DNA of 48,341 bases from NCBI GenBank assembly GCA_039029195.1, contig JBCCGR010000034.1:1-48341 (forward strand), given 5' to 3'. The stretch is from JBCCGR01 sp039029195 (GTDB taxonomy: Bacteria; Pseudomonadota; Alphaproteobacteria; Rhizobiales; Rhizobiaceae). The position numbers and the translations under genes are program-made. Each line of letters starts with the position of its first letter. The first letter of the stretch is position 1. Shown here piece by piece: positions 1 to 8,621 of the stretch. A model generated the notes under the pieces. That model was not told the origin of the DNA. It saw only the letters and a list, made by a program, of their open reading frames with translations, and did not search any database.

Positions 1-574
1 CTCGTAGCCAAGGAAAAATGGCAATGTCGGCGATCGTGTATTCGTCGCCCATAATCCACTCACGGCTATCCAGCCTTTGTTCCAAGACCGCGAGAAGGCG
101 TTTGGCTTCGTTCTGATATCGTTCAACGGGCCTCTTGTCCTCAATCTCCTTGCCGGCAAAGGCGAAGAAATAACCGAACTGACCAAACATCGGTCCAATC
201 CCACCCATTTGAAACATCAGCCATTGGATGGTCTCGTATTTCTTTGCAGGGTCAGTAGGCAGAAGTTTCCCATACTTCTCTGCGAGGTAGATCAGGATCG
301 CGCCGGATTCCCAAAGAGCGAAGGCTTCTCCGCCAGGACCATCCGGATCGATAATTCCGGGAATTTTGTTGTTGGGATTCAGAGAAAGGAACGGTGGCTT
401 AGTGAGTTCACTAAACGGGGTGAAATGGGCATCATACGGCACTCCCAGCTCTTCCAGCGCGATTGAAACCTTCACACCATTCGGGGTTGGGATGGAATAG
501 AGTTGGATCTTCGTTGGATCGATCGGCGGCCATTCTTTAGCGATCGGAAAATCATCTAGTGTCTTCTTGGGCAT
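1..574 (-). CDS. Glutathione S-transferase (YfcG/YghU-like), 3' end cut by window edge
   Basis: A minus-strand reading frame opens at ATG 574 and runs off the left edge, so only about 191 residues are visible. The N-terminal thioredoxin-like part carries IQLYSIPTPNGVKVSIALEE, then LNPNNKIPGIID and an ESGAILIYLAEKYG stretch, the usual glutathione-binding region. The visible end reads MGDEYTIADIAIFPW, the conserved helical-domain motif of bacterial GSTs. The residues TPNGVKVSI are typical of the Nu-class/YfcG group, which often has disulfide-bond reductase activity (family knowledge). An in-frame ATG at 592 also exists, but AGGA lies 6-8 bases before ATG 574, so 574 is preferred. It lies 252 bases downstream of the sulfatase on the same strand. 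The specific substrate is unknown. Confidence 0.88.
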   Translation of the reverse strand, partial: MPKKTLDDFPIAKEWPPIDPTKIQLYSIPTPNGVKVSIALEELGVPYDAHFTPFSELTKPPFLSLNPNNKIPGIIDPDGPGGEAFALWESGAILIYLAEKYGKLLPTDPAKKYETIQWLMFQMGGIGPMFGQFGYFFAFAGKEIEDKRPVERYQNEAKRLLAVLEQRLDSREWIMGDEYTIADIAIFPWLR

Positions 575-705
575 CCCGGGTCCTATCTTCATCGCGTCAA
601 AGCAATGCACATAGGTCTCTGAGCAGCCAATACCAGATCAAATTTGCTCAAACGCTTGATGTCAGGTTCTCGATTCTGATGCTTTTTGAAACTCATACCA
701 CAGCC

Positions 706-763
706 ACACTCTTGAGTGTTGGCCGCTCAGCAAAAACTTACAGACACTCGATTTGAGTGTCTG
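706..763 (-). promoter_or_regulatory. Paired ACACTC/GAGTGT inverted repeats; the second looks like a sulfatase terminator
   Basis: Two inverted repeats share the half-site ACACTC: 706-719 with a 2-base spacer, and 744-760 with a 5-base spacer. The second extends to a perfect 9-bp stem (CAGACACTC 741-749 with GAGTGTCTG 755-763). Read on the minus strand, this stem is followed by TAAGTTTTT, as in a Rho-independent terminator for the sulfatase ending at 827. The matching half-sites in both repeats would also fit a regulator operator upstream of the GST gene at 574. The sequence alone does not separate these two readings. Confidence 0.55.
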
Positions 764-826
764 CTTCGGGCCTTTCAAAACACGAACTGAACCGATTGCA
801 CAATGACTGCATGGAGCCGATTCCCA

Positions 827-2434
827 CTAGCCTTCCGCGGAATCAAGCTCCCACGCCTGCAACAATTTCGGCAGTGCAAGATTCCAATCCATCACGCCGT
901 TGGCATCAGCCCAGGCATCGTATTGTTTGAGTAGCTCGTCTTCGAGCAATCTGTTTGTTCCTGCCAGATTGCGAAGCTCTGTCCGGTCGGTCTCCATATC
1001 ATAGAGTTCCCAGTCCTTGCCGAACTCCCGAACGAGCTTGAACTGTCCATGACGGATTGCGCAATTGCCTTCGTGCTCAAAGAAGATTGGTTGTTCTCGC
1101 TCCCAATTCTTGCCCTGGAGCAATGGCAGCAGCGATTTGCCCTGCATCGGCTGTATCAAATGTCCTCCCAATTCGTCCAAATAGGCGCCTCCAGTCGCTT
1201 CCAAAATTGTCGGAAGCAAATCCACAACATGGCTGGCGGCATGGACAGTTTGCTTTGTCTTTATGCTGTCTGGCCAATGCGCAATCAGCGGTGTCGATAT
1301 CCCACCCTCATGTACATAATGCTTGAACAAACGAAACGGCGCATTGGAAACGTTGGCCCAAGGCTTGTCATAGCTCTGATAGGTCTGCGCGTCGCCCGGC
1401 ATCACATCGGGCCTGTTACCCATCACGATCTTTAGGCCATCGTTTGTGACATCGGGAAAGAACTTAGCCCAACCGTCTTCGGCCATAAATTCTGCGCAGC
1501 CACCATTGTCCGAAAGAAAAAGGATAAGAGTATTGTCATACTGGTCCAGTCGCTTCAGCGCGTTGATCAGCTTGCCAATCGATTGGTCCATGCGATCCAC
1601 CATCGCCGCATAGGTCGCCATCTTGCGGGCTTCCCAATCGCGATTCTTCTCCGAAGACCAAGCATGAACATCGTTGTCACGTGGGGAGATATCCCAATTG
1701 GTTTGAAACAAGCCCATGGCATTCATCTGCTCATGGCGAGCTGTTCGAACACTATCCCATCCGTGTTCATATACGCCTTCATACTGAGCAATGTCCTCTG
1801 GGCGCGCATGGAGCGGCCAATGAGGTGCAGTGTGCGCGAGATAGAGGAAGAACGGTTGCTGATCCGTAACTGCCTCTTCAACCATACCAATCGCTTTATC
1901 GGTTATGGCATCGGTGAAATAGAAATCATCAGGAAACACCTCCACCCGCTTGTCATCTTCAAGCATGTAATGCGGGGAGAAGAAGTGCGTGACGCCATCG
2001 ACAATTCCGTAAAACCGATCAAATCCTCGTTGACGCGGAGTAGGGTGATCGACGTCGCCGACACGCCATGAATCGACTTCGCGGGCCATGAAGTCACCAG
2101 CGACGTGCCATTTGCCGGACATGAGTGTTTTGTAGCCCGAGGCGCGCAGATGCTCGGCAATAGTCGCGCTGTCGTTTCTCAGGAAGCCTTGATATTCTGG
2201 CGTACCGAGATTGGCGCCCATGTGCCCAACGCCAGCACTATGAGGATAGAGACCAGTAAGCAACGACGCCCGTGTCGGACAACAACGGGCACAATTGTAC
2301 ATTGACGTGAGCAGGGTGCCGTTTTTTGCCAAAGCATCAATATTTGGGGTTCTGATTTCTGAACCGGTGCAACCGAGGTCCGCAAACCCCAAATCGTCAG
2401 CGAGGATCAATACAACGTTGGGTCTCTCTGACAT
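827..2434 (-). CDS. S1-family sulfatase (arylsulfatase-like)
   Basis: The 535-residue protein has the S1 sulfatase signature C-x-P-x-R as CCPTRASLLTG, with Cys51 expected to be converted to formylglycine. Asp13-Asp14 in LILADDLG and the later SDNGG motif supply the calcium ligands. It would hydrolyse a sulfate ester to an alcohol or phenol plus sulfate. No signal peptide is seen, so it is predicted to be cytoplasmic and would act after uptake. The start at 2434 is supported by AAGGTGAG just upstream. It is more arylsulfatase-A-like (DD metal pair, CCPTR) than the two other sulfatases in the window (CGPSR with a DQ pair). No sulfatase-maturing enzyme is encoded in the window. It is divergent from the acyl-CoA ligase at 2745. 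Confidence 0.92.
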   Translation of the reverse strand: MSERPNVVLILADDLGFADLGCTGSEIRTPNIDALAKNGTLLTSMYNCARCCPTRASLLTGLYPHSAGVGHMGANLGTPEYQGFLRNDSATIAEHLRASGYKTLMSGKWHVAGDFMAREVDSWRVGDVDHPTPRQRGFDRFYGIVDGVTHFFSPHYMLEDDKRVEVFPDDFYFTDAITDKAIGMVEEAVTDQQPFFLYLAHTAPHWPLHARPEDIAQYEGVYEHGWDSVRTARHEQMNAMGLFQTNWDISPRDNDVHAWSSEKNRDWEARKMATYAAMVDRMDQSIGKLINALKRLDQYDNTLILFLSDNGGCAEFMAEDGWAKFFPDVTNDGLKIVMGNRPDVMPGDAQTYQSYDKPWANVSNAPFRLFKHYVHEGGISTPLIAHWPDSIKTKQTVHAASHVVDLLPTILEATGGAYLDELGGHLIQPMQGKSLLPLLQGKNWEREQPIFFEHEGNCAIRHGQFKLVREFGKDWELYDMETDRTELRNLAGTNRLLEDELLKQYDAWADANGVMDWNLALPKLLQAWELDSAEG

Positions 2435-2744
2435 GCCATGCTCACCTTGATGTTTCGGAAGTAGCTTCTCGTAGAAACGCCCGCACTACAAACCGAATTT
2501 TCAATAGATCCCATCTCCCAGGTTTTTCCGACAATAAGTAACGGAAGGAATGTCGGCTTCGGAGATGAACGAGCAATAAATTCAAAAGTGGCCGACCGGC
2601 AACAATGGGCCGATTTGCCTGGATCCGCTACCACCGATTGTCGAACCTCAATGTTGGCACCGCGAACGAAGCTGCCGCGTCTTTGATGACTTCATTTTCG
2701 ATTGCCTTGGGTGCAGACTGGCCAACTAGAGCGAAAGTGATGAG
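2435..2744. other. Divergent intergenic region between sulfatase and acyl-CoA ligase
   Basis: About 310 bases separate the start codons of the minus-strand sulfatase and the plus-strand ligase, so promoters for both should lie here. I see no convincing gene, no clear paired -35/-10 boxes and no strong palindrome. GGGCCGATT at 2607-2615 matches the first nine bases of the intergenic repeat seen at 4343 and 26674, but the similarity stops there. Confidence 0.4.
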
Positions 2745-4280
2745 ATGCCAGAACCATTTGTAGCAGACTTCGATCAACCGCAATCGCGGGAGATGCTTGA
2801 GGCACGCGCGGCAAGGGGCGCAAGTGCGCTTGTCGCTATGGGAGCAGGCGCAGATGTCCCCGTAGCTGTGATCATGCGCAACGATCTTCAACAACTTGAG
2901 GTTATGCGCGCAGCGGCGCAGGCCGGAACGGTTATTGTGGCGTTGAACTGGCACGCTGCCGCAGATGAGGTTGCGGCAATCTGCGATGACAGCGGTGCAC
3001 ATTTCGTGATTATTCACCGTGATCTGATCGAAGCATTGCGACCCGCAATGAAAGGCCGAACGGTAATTGCGGTTACCCCAGGTCCGGCGCTGTGTGTTGC
3101 TTACGGGATTAACAAGCAGCAGGCGACTGCCGACCCGGACAGCGTGGAGTGGAGCAGTCTTATCGACGCGCATGAACCCCTGGCAGAACGGGAGATGATG
3201 CGTCCGTTGATGCGCTATACGTCAGGGTCTACCGGGGCTCCCAAAGGTGTGCGGCGAACAGGCTCTGGCCCTCGAAAAGATTTTGATGAAGTCTTGCGCA
3301 AAGTTGGTGCCGAAATGTTGCGGCTCAAACCGGGATCGCGGTTTTTCACGGCAGCACCGATTTATCATTCTGCACCGTCGACTCTCACCAGCGCCGCTCT
3401 GGCAACGGTTGGGGTTTCAGTCCTGATTGCTGCGAAATTTGAACCGGAAGCATTCTTGGCCGCCATAGAGGCGCAGCAAATTACTCATATCTATCTCGTC
3501 CCGACCATGATGAGCCGAATGTTGAAACTGCCAGACGAGGTAAAAGCGCGTTACGACTTATCTTCCATCGAATATTGCGTATCAACCGGTTCACCTTGGC
3601 CCCATGATCTTAAAGTGGCGATGGTCAATTGGTGGGGCCCGGTTTTCTGGGAAAGTTATGGGGCCACTGAAATTGGATTCATGACAATGGCGTCTTCCGA
3701 AGATGCGCTCGCCAAACCAGGGACGGCAGGACGCGTGCATATGGGATGCACCATTTTGATACTCGATGACGATGGGAACAAGCTACCACCAGGAGAGCCG
3801 GGTGAAATCCACGCGCGGATGGAGGCGTTCGGTGAATTTGATTATTCCAATGATCCCGAGAGCAGGACGGCTGGAGAAAAGCACGGCCACTTCTCTGTAG
3901 GTGATCTAGGATGGCTGGATGAGGATGGTTTTCTGTTCATTACAGATCGCAAAAAAGACATGATCATTTCTGGAGGTGCGAACATATTTCCTGCTGAAAT
4001 TGAAGCCGTCTTGATGCGGGCGCCTTTTGTGCGGGATGTGGCCGTTTTTGGTGCACCAGACTCAGAGTTCGGCGAACAGGTCGTTGCTGCGGTGGAACTG
4101 GCTGAGGGTTGGAAACCTTCCGTGGATGCTGTGATTGATTTCCTCGATGGCAAGCTGGCTCGGTTCAAATATCCGCGCATCATCGATTTCCATGACGCCT
4201 TACCGCGCGAAGACAGCGGTAAGATTTTCAAGCCTAGACTTCGGGCACCGTATTGGGAAGGAACAGGTCGAAAAATCTAA
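2745..4280 (+). CDS. AMP-forming acyl-CoA synthetase
   Basis: A 511-residue member of the adenylate-forming (ANL) family. The phosphate-binding loop RYTSGSTGAPKG is at about 157-168. ESYGATEIGF is the A5-type motif. GDLGWLDEDGFLFITDRKKD and ISGGANIFPAEIE are the hinge and core motifs of the C-terminal domain, and the catalytic lysine is in SGKIFKP (about K493). It should activate a carboxylic acid to its CoA thioester via an acyl-adenylate. It lacks a signal or membrane segment and is cytoplasmic. It is the first of two forward ligase genes, about 290 bases before the second. The start has only a weak GTGA ribosome site, and the N-terminus is somewhat short for the family. The substrate (fatty, aryl or short acid) is not predictable. 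Confidence 0.9.
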   Translation: MPEPFVADFDQPQSREMLEARAARGASALVAMGAGADVPVAVIMRNDLQQLEVMRAAAQAGTVIVALNWHAAADEVAAICDDSGAHFVIIHRDLIEALRPAMKGRTVIAVTPGPALCVAYGINKQQATADPDSVEWSSLIDAHEPLAEREMMRPLMRYTSGSTGAPKGVRRTGSGPRKDFDEVLRKVGAEMLRLKPGSRFFTAAPIYHSAPSTLTSAALATVGVSVLIAAKFEPEAFLAAIEAQQITHIYLVPTMMSRMLKLPDEVKARYDLSSIEYCVSTGSPWPHDLKVAMVNWWGPVFWESYGATEIGFMTMASSEDALAKPGTAGRVHMGCTILILDDDGNKLPPGEPGEIHARMEAFGEFDYSNDPESRTAGEKHGHFSVGDLGWLDEDGFLFITDRKKDMIISGGANIFPAEIEAVLMRAPFVRDVAVFGAPDSEFGEQVVAAVELAEGWKPSVDAVIDFLDGKLARFKYPRIIDFHDALPREDSGKIFKPRLRAPYWEGTGRKI

Positions 4281-4342
4281 ACTTAGAAGAGAAATGAATG
4301 ACCGCTTTGGTGAAGCGGTCAAAGATTTCCAAGGTCAACTAA

Positions 4343-4404
4343 GGGCCGATTCTTCCGGTATCGACAGTTGGTTGCTGCATCGCAGGTAAACTGCGGAACG
4401 AGCC
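4343..4404 (+). repeat. 62-bp intergenic repeat, copy A
   Basis: This stretch matches 26674-26735 over 62 bases without a gap, with 53 identities by hand alignment. It begins GGGCCGATTCTT, continues CGGTATCGACAGT and ends CGGAACGAGCC. It lies in the gap between the two acyl-CoA ligase genes, while the other copy lies downstream of a dctM gene. Both are non-coding, which points to a dispersed intergenic element rather than a gene fragment. Confidence 0.7.
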
Positions 4405-4572
4405 CAAAGTTGCCATTGATCGCATATCGCGATTGAAATAGGTAAAGCTCGCGCTCGATTACGGATTTGCGATGATTGCTCACTTCGGAGCGCGACTTAA
4501 TTTGTCGCCGAGTTGGGAGATTGCCATCCGATTTCATGTTTGATTTCGCGTAGAAATCAAATGGAGATAGAT

Positions 4573-6117
4573 ATGGCTTTACGTATCACTCTTGGCGAGT
4601 TGCTTCATAATTGTGCGAATGATTTCGCTGACCGTCCATTTCTGACGATAGCACCCACAGGGCAAACCTGGACCTATCAAGCTTTCGATCAATTTGTGAA
4701 CAGGTTTGCCCACGGTTTGAATGCAAAGTCAGACAAACTGCCGACGCATGTCGCAATCATGCTGGAAAACAGCATCGAATATCTTTCAGCGAGCTACGCC
4801 CTGAAGAAACTCGGCGTAGTTGAAGTCTCAATCAATCGAACATTTCGCGGGCCAGCGCTTGCGCGAACCATTGGATTAACCAAGGCACGGGTCTTGATCA
4901 CATCACCTGCGCATTTTGAAGCCATTTTGGCAATCAAAACAGACCTTGAAGATGTGAAGACGCTGGTCGTCACCAAAGATGAAGAGACAGCGCAAAAGCT
5001 GTTTCCCGCGTGGGATATTCAGAAATTCGATGATTTGCTCGCTAGCAGCGATGATCACATCGAAAACACATCAAGCGATTTGTCGACGGCATCAATTATG
5101 TTTACTTCAGGTACAACCGGCGTTTCAAAAGGATGTGTATTGTCTCACCGATATGCCGTGCGAACAGCGGAAAATGTGATCCCTCCGTTTCGCGTCACGA
5201 AAGATGACGTAGTATATTCTCCATATCCGCTTTCGCATATCGGTCCCGCTTATTACGATATTCTGCCCACGATGATGACCGGTGGCCGAGTGGTTCTTCG
5301 CGATGGATTCAGCCTTTCAAATTTTTGGCCAGAAATTCAAAAGTTTGAAGTCACTTGGTTTATGATGCTTGGCTCGGTGCAACAGCTTTTGTGGGCAGCT
5401 CCAGAGCGACCTGAGGAAAAGAAACACAAAGTCAGCAGGTGTTGGGCTACCCCAGCCCCTGTACCAAAGTCTGACTTCGATCGGCGCTTCAACACGCATT
5501 TGATGCCTGGTGGGGGTTATGGATCAACCGATGCAGGCTGGATCGTTGCGCCACAATGGGATCATCCCGGAGGCATTGTGCTTCGTGAATTCGAAGTGAT
5601 GATAGCGGACGATCAGGGAGACCCAGTACCAGTTGGACAAAGTGGCGAAATGCTCGTTCGGAGCAAGGAACCGGGGGTTATGTCGGAAGAATATTTCGGC
5701 ATGCCGGAGGAGACCCTAAGGAGCAGACGCAACTTGTGGTTCCATACTGGCGATATTGCAAAGTTGGACGAAGAAGGATTGTTTTATTTTCAGTGCCGCA
5801 AGACTGAACGCATACGAGTTCGCGGAGAGATGGTGTCCGCGTTTGAGGTAGAGGAAGGCATTTTATCCAATCCCGATGTCGAGGACTGCGCTGTGATCGG
5901 CGTTCCAAGCGACCTTGGCGAAGAGGAGATCAAGGCGTTCATTGTGGCCAGGCCCGGCCAAAATTTAAACATAGAAGCAATCCAAACCCACTGCCGAGGG
6001 CGCATGGCGAGGCATATGATTCCGGCGCAAATTGCAATCGTGGACGAAATTCCGAGAACGCCAACTGGCAAGCCTGAAAAAGGCAAACTCGCAAAGATTT
6101 CGCCACTTCGAGGATGA
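4573..6117 (+). CDS. AMP-dependent acyl-CoA ligase (CaiC-like)
   Basis: A 514-residue adenylate-forming enzyme. FTSGTTGVSKG at about 177-187 is the P-loop; GGGYGSTDAGW, FHTGDIAKLDEEGLFYF and the RGEMVSAFEVEEGI core follow; the catalytic lysine is in TPTGKPEKGK (about K500). Its hinge region (CRKTERIRVRGE) resembles carnitine/crotonobetaine-CoA ligase and related small-acid ligases (family inference). Longer in-frame starts exist at 4513 and 4561, but GGAGAT at 4563-4568 sits at proper distance before ATG 4573. It likely shares a transcript with the ligase at 2745. The product ends about 96 bases before the convergent TAXI permease. Confidence 0.9.
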   Translation: MALRITLGELLHNCANDFADRPFLTIAPTGQTWTYQAFDQFVNRFAHGLNAKSDKLPTHVAIMLENSIEYLSASYALKKLGVVEVSINRTFRGPALARTIGLTKARVLITSPAHFEAILAIKTDLEDVKTLVVTKDEETAQKLFPAWDIQKFDDLLASSDDHIENTSSDLSTASIMFTSGTTGVSKGCVLSHRYAVRTAENVIPPFRVTKDDVVYSPYPLSHIGPAYYDILPTMMTGGRVVLRDGFSLSNFWPEIQKFEVTWFMMLGSVQQLLWAAPERPEEKKHKVSRCWATPAPVPKSDFDRRFNTHLMPGGGYGSTDAGWIVAPQWDHPGGIVLREFEVMIADDQGDPVPVGQSGEMLVRSKEPGVMSEEYFGMPEETLRSRRNLWFHTGDIAKLDEEGLFYFQCRKTERIRVRGEMVSAFEVEEGILSNPDVEDCAVIGVPSDLGEEEIKAFIVARPGQNLNIEAIQTHCRGRMARHMIPAQIAIVDEIPRTPTGKPEKGKLAKISPLRG

Positions 6118-6213
6118 TTGGCCGAGTACTTTTCGGGAATTTGACCGCGATCAGGATATCTGTTTGAACTTGAATGCCTCACCGCCATTGAATGCTCTTA
6201 GTCATTGCGGTTT

Positions 6214-8559
6214 TCACATGAGGATCGCGGTGTCACGTTTTCTGTTGTGAAACAGGATCAATACAGCGCCTGCAACAATTGCGGAAATCCAGATCGATTG
6301 TATTGATACTAATAGCAGCACTGCCAACAAAATCCTTGCCGCTATTTCCCAATTTGACATGGGGTGCTGATCAAAGGCGGAAAGCGCTGATGACAACAGA
6401 TACAGTGCAAAAACCAAGCGCCCCAGAAGGACGACCATTGCACCAATGTGGATTTGTCCGTCATATCCGGAAAGATACTTTGTTCCACTGGGTGCTTGTG
6501 GATCAAGTAATGCTTCATTGATTAAAAGCAGCTCGGGATAGAATGCAAAAATGAACGGCACGACAAACATCACAATCCCGGACTTCACCGCTGAAAATCC
6601 CGTTGCCATCGGTTCAGCCTTTGTGATCGTCGCTGCAGCAAAAGCGGCAAGCGCCACCGGAGGCGTTATCGCGCTCGCAACAGCAAAATAGAAGATGAAC
6701 ATATGAGCGGTGAAAAGGGACAGGCCGAGGCCTGCAAGCACCGGACCCATCAACAGCGCGGCATTGATGTAAGCGGGAACTGCTGGCATGCCCATTCCCA
6801 ACACCACTGCCAACAGCATGGTCATCAACAATGCTATGAACTGGAAGAAATACGAGCCGCCGCCGCCAAGATTGAGGCTGTTAAGCCAATCCAAAACGTC
6901 CAGTGCAAGAAACACTGGTAGCCCAGTAAATGACAAACAAAAGTCGATAATCGAAACTGCCAGGAACATCAGATAAAGCGTCGATATCAAGATGCCTGCG
7001 CCGGAAAGTGCATCAATGACCTTCATCGGTTTTGCGCGAACTTCCGGATCGACAAAAAGCAGTCCCAATAGCAACATGACCGCCCACCACCCGGCGGCTC
7101 CTGCAGAGCCGGCTGAGTTCTGAATTGCTTGCTGGATCCAGGTAAGACTGATGATCTGACAGCCTGCATCGGTGAATGTTCGTTCTGCACCAAACAAGCC
7201 TCCCAACAGACCGCAGCCTACGGCGTCCTTGGGTGTCAGCAACAAAAAAAGGATCAACAGAATAGGACCAAAGATCATAATCAGATTGAGGTAATCCTGA
7301 CGAACCAGGATCATGTCATCTGTGATTTTTCCAATCGGCTGGATGTTCTGTTTGCGCGACTGAAAAACCGCGGAAAGGAACAGGCAGAAGAAATAAGCAA
7401 CCGCTGGAATCAACGCGGCAATAATCACACTGGAATAGGGAACAGCCGTTAAAGACGCCAGCACAAAGGCTGCTACTCCCATAACTGGCGGCATGATGGA
7501 ACCACCCGAAGATGCAGCTGCTTCCACGCCCCCGGCAAATACCTTGGAAAATCCGCGTTTGAGCATCATAGGAATGGTGAGCACGCCGGTTGATAGAACA
7601 TTCACGATCGGGCCTCCGGAGATGGTTCCGAACATGGCCGATGATACAATCGCGGCGTGGGCTGGTCCGCCTCTCAGGCGTCTGGTCCAGCGAAATGCCA
7701 ACTTGATGAGCGACTTGCCACCGGCAGAGCTTCCAAATAACGAACCCAGAACCAGATAGGGAAAGATCGTATTCAACACGATGTCCATAAATCTTCCGAG
7801 CAACCCGGAAGAATTATTAACAAGCACATCATGTATCCGCGGGCGGCCATCGGCCAACACACGAGGCTCACCAGCAAGCTTGGTTACCAGGTATTTGCTG
7901 ACGTCTTCGACGCCGTAAAAATACCACACCAAGACGGTGAGAATCGTATATGTGGATATGAGAATTGCAACGAGAACGAGTGGCAACCCCCACACCTTGA
8001 CGTTGTATGCCAGGAACACAATGATCGCCAAACCAACGATCAAGACGAGCCAGCCGCCTGTTGTGTTTACGCATTGTGGATCTTCCACAGTTTTGGGAGC
8101 GGGCAAACCCAAACTTTCATTGAAGGTGGCAGCGGCGGCCAGGCTCTCGCGGATGAGACGCTCGCGATCACCGGTGATTTGATCCACTAGGCAAATTGAT
8201 TCAATTTCCACCAGATACGTCAATGAAACTGTGAACGCCATCACGACGAGCGCGCTATCCAACACCAGTCCAAGAGTTCGTCTGCCTGGAGACTTAGATC
8301 GCCATTCGCGCCAAATTGAATGTTTCAAAGTGACGATAAACATCATCAGCGCAAAGAAAATCGGATAGAACCATTCGAACGGGAACTTCCGCAGCTTGAT
8401 GTTATGGTTTCCGAAAATCGACGACACGAATTCATCATAGCCGGGAATTCCAGGCGATGAATTCAACAGGCCGACCAAAACCATCAGCACTGATAGAACA
8501 TACAGCAGTCTCAGTGCGAAGCTGGACTGCTCTTCGCCGCTATCGACTTCACGAGACAT
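6214..8559 (-). CDS. TAXI-TRAP transporter fused permease (4TM/12TM)
   Basis: A 781-residue membrane protein with about 16 or more hydrophobic segments. It fuses the small (DctQ-like, 4TM) and large (DctM-like, 12TM) subunits, as in TAXI-type TRAP systems. Diagnostic DctM-like stretches are MFGTISGGPIVNVLSTG, EAAASSGGSIMPPVMG and GMGMPAVPAYIN. It should import an organic anion with an ion gradient using the periplasmic protein encoded just upstream (8622-9665). It is closely related to the permease at 30381-32756 along its whole length. The start at 8559 follows the hairpin at 8574-8616; the ribosome site is weak (CTTGAG). Confidence 0.93.
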   Translation of the reverse strand: MSREVDSGEEQSSFALRLLYVLSVLMVLVGLLNSSPGIPGYDEFVSSIFGNHNIKLRKFPFEWFYPIFFALMMFIVTLKHSIWREWRSKSPGRRTLGLVLDSALVVMAFTVSLTYLVEIESICLVDQITGDRERLIRESLAAAATFNESLGLPAPKTVEDPQCVNTTGGWLVLIVGLAIIVFLAYNVKVWGLPLVLVAILISTYTILTVLVWYFYGVEDVSKYLVTKLAGEPRVLADGRPRIHDVLVNNSSGLLGRFMDIVLNTIFPYLVLGSLFGSSAGGKSLIKLAFRWTRRLRGGPAHAAIVSSAMFGTISGGPIVNVLSTGVLTIPMMLKRGFSKVFAGGVEAAASSGGSIMPPVMGVAAFVLASLTAVPYSSVIIAALIPAVAYFFCLFLSAVFQSRKQNIQPIGKITDDMILVRQDYLNLIMIFGPILLILFLLLTPKDAVGCGLLGGLFGAERTFTDAGCQIISLTWIQQAIQNSAGSAGAAGWWAVMLLLGLLFVDPEVRAKPMKVIDALSGAGILISTLYLMFLAVSIIDFCLSFTGLPVFLALDVLDWLNSLNLGGGGSYFFQFIALLMTMLLAVVLGMGMPAVPAYINAALLMGPVLAGLGLSLFTAHMFIFYFAVASAITPPVALAAFAAATITKAEPMATGFSAVKSGIVMFVVPFIFAFYPELLLINEALLDPQAPSGTKYLSGYDGQIHIGAMVVLLGRLVFALYLLSSALSAFDQHPMSNWEIAARILLAVLLLVSIQSIWISAIVAGAVLILFHNRKRDTAILM

Positions 8560-8573
8560 ATGGGCTCAAGAAA

Positions 8574-8616
8574 ATCCTAGTCAGCCGGGTAGTACCAATT
8601 TCCGACCGACTAGGAT
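8574..8616 (-). terminator. Attenuator-like hairpin between TAXI binding protein and permease
   Basis: ATCCTAGTC (8574-8582) pairs perfectly with GACTAGGAT (8608-8616), and the pairing continues inward with CGG/CCG and two mismatches. On the minus strand the stem is followed by TTTTCTTG, 15-20 bases before the permease start. This fits a partial terminator or stabilising stem-loop that gives more binding protein than permease. Confidence 0.6.
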
Positions 8617-8621
8617 GGTAC

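Noticed and set aside
1583..2071. 162-residue plus-strand frame inside the first sulfatase gene
   Set aside because: It is antisense to a gene with intact S1 sulfatase motifs and has no supporting ribosome site or family match.
2607..2615. Third copy of the 62-bp repeat
   Set aside because: Only the first nine bases (GGGCCGATT) match; the following sequence diverges completely.
6182..6214. Terminator between ligase and TAXI permease
   Set aside because: The stem ACCGC..AATG/CATTGCGGT has a 5-base bulge and runs up to the permease stop; too weak to call.
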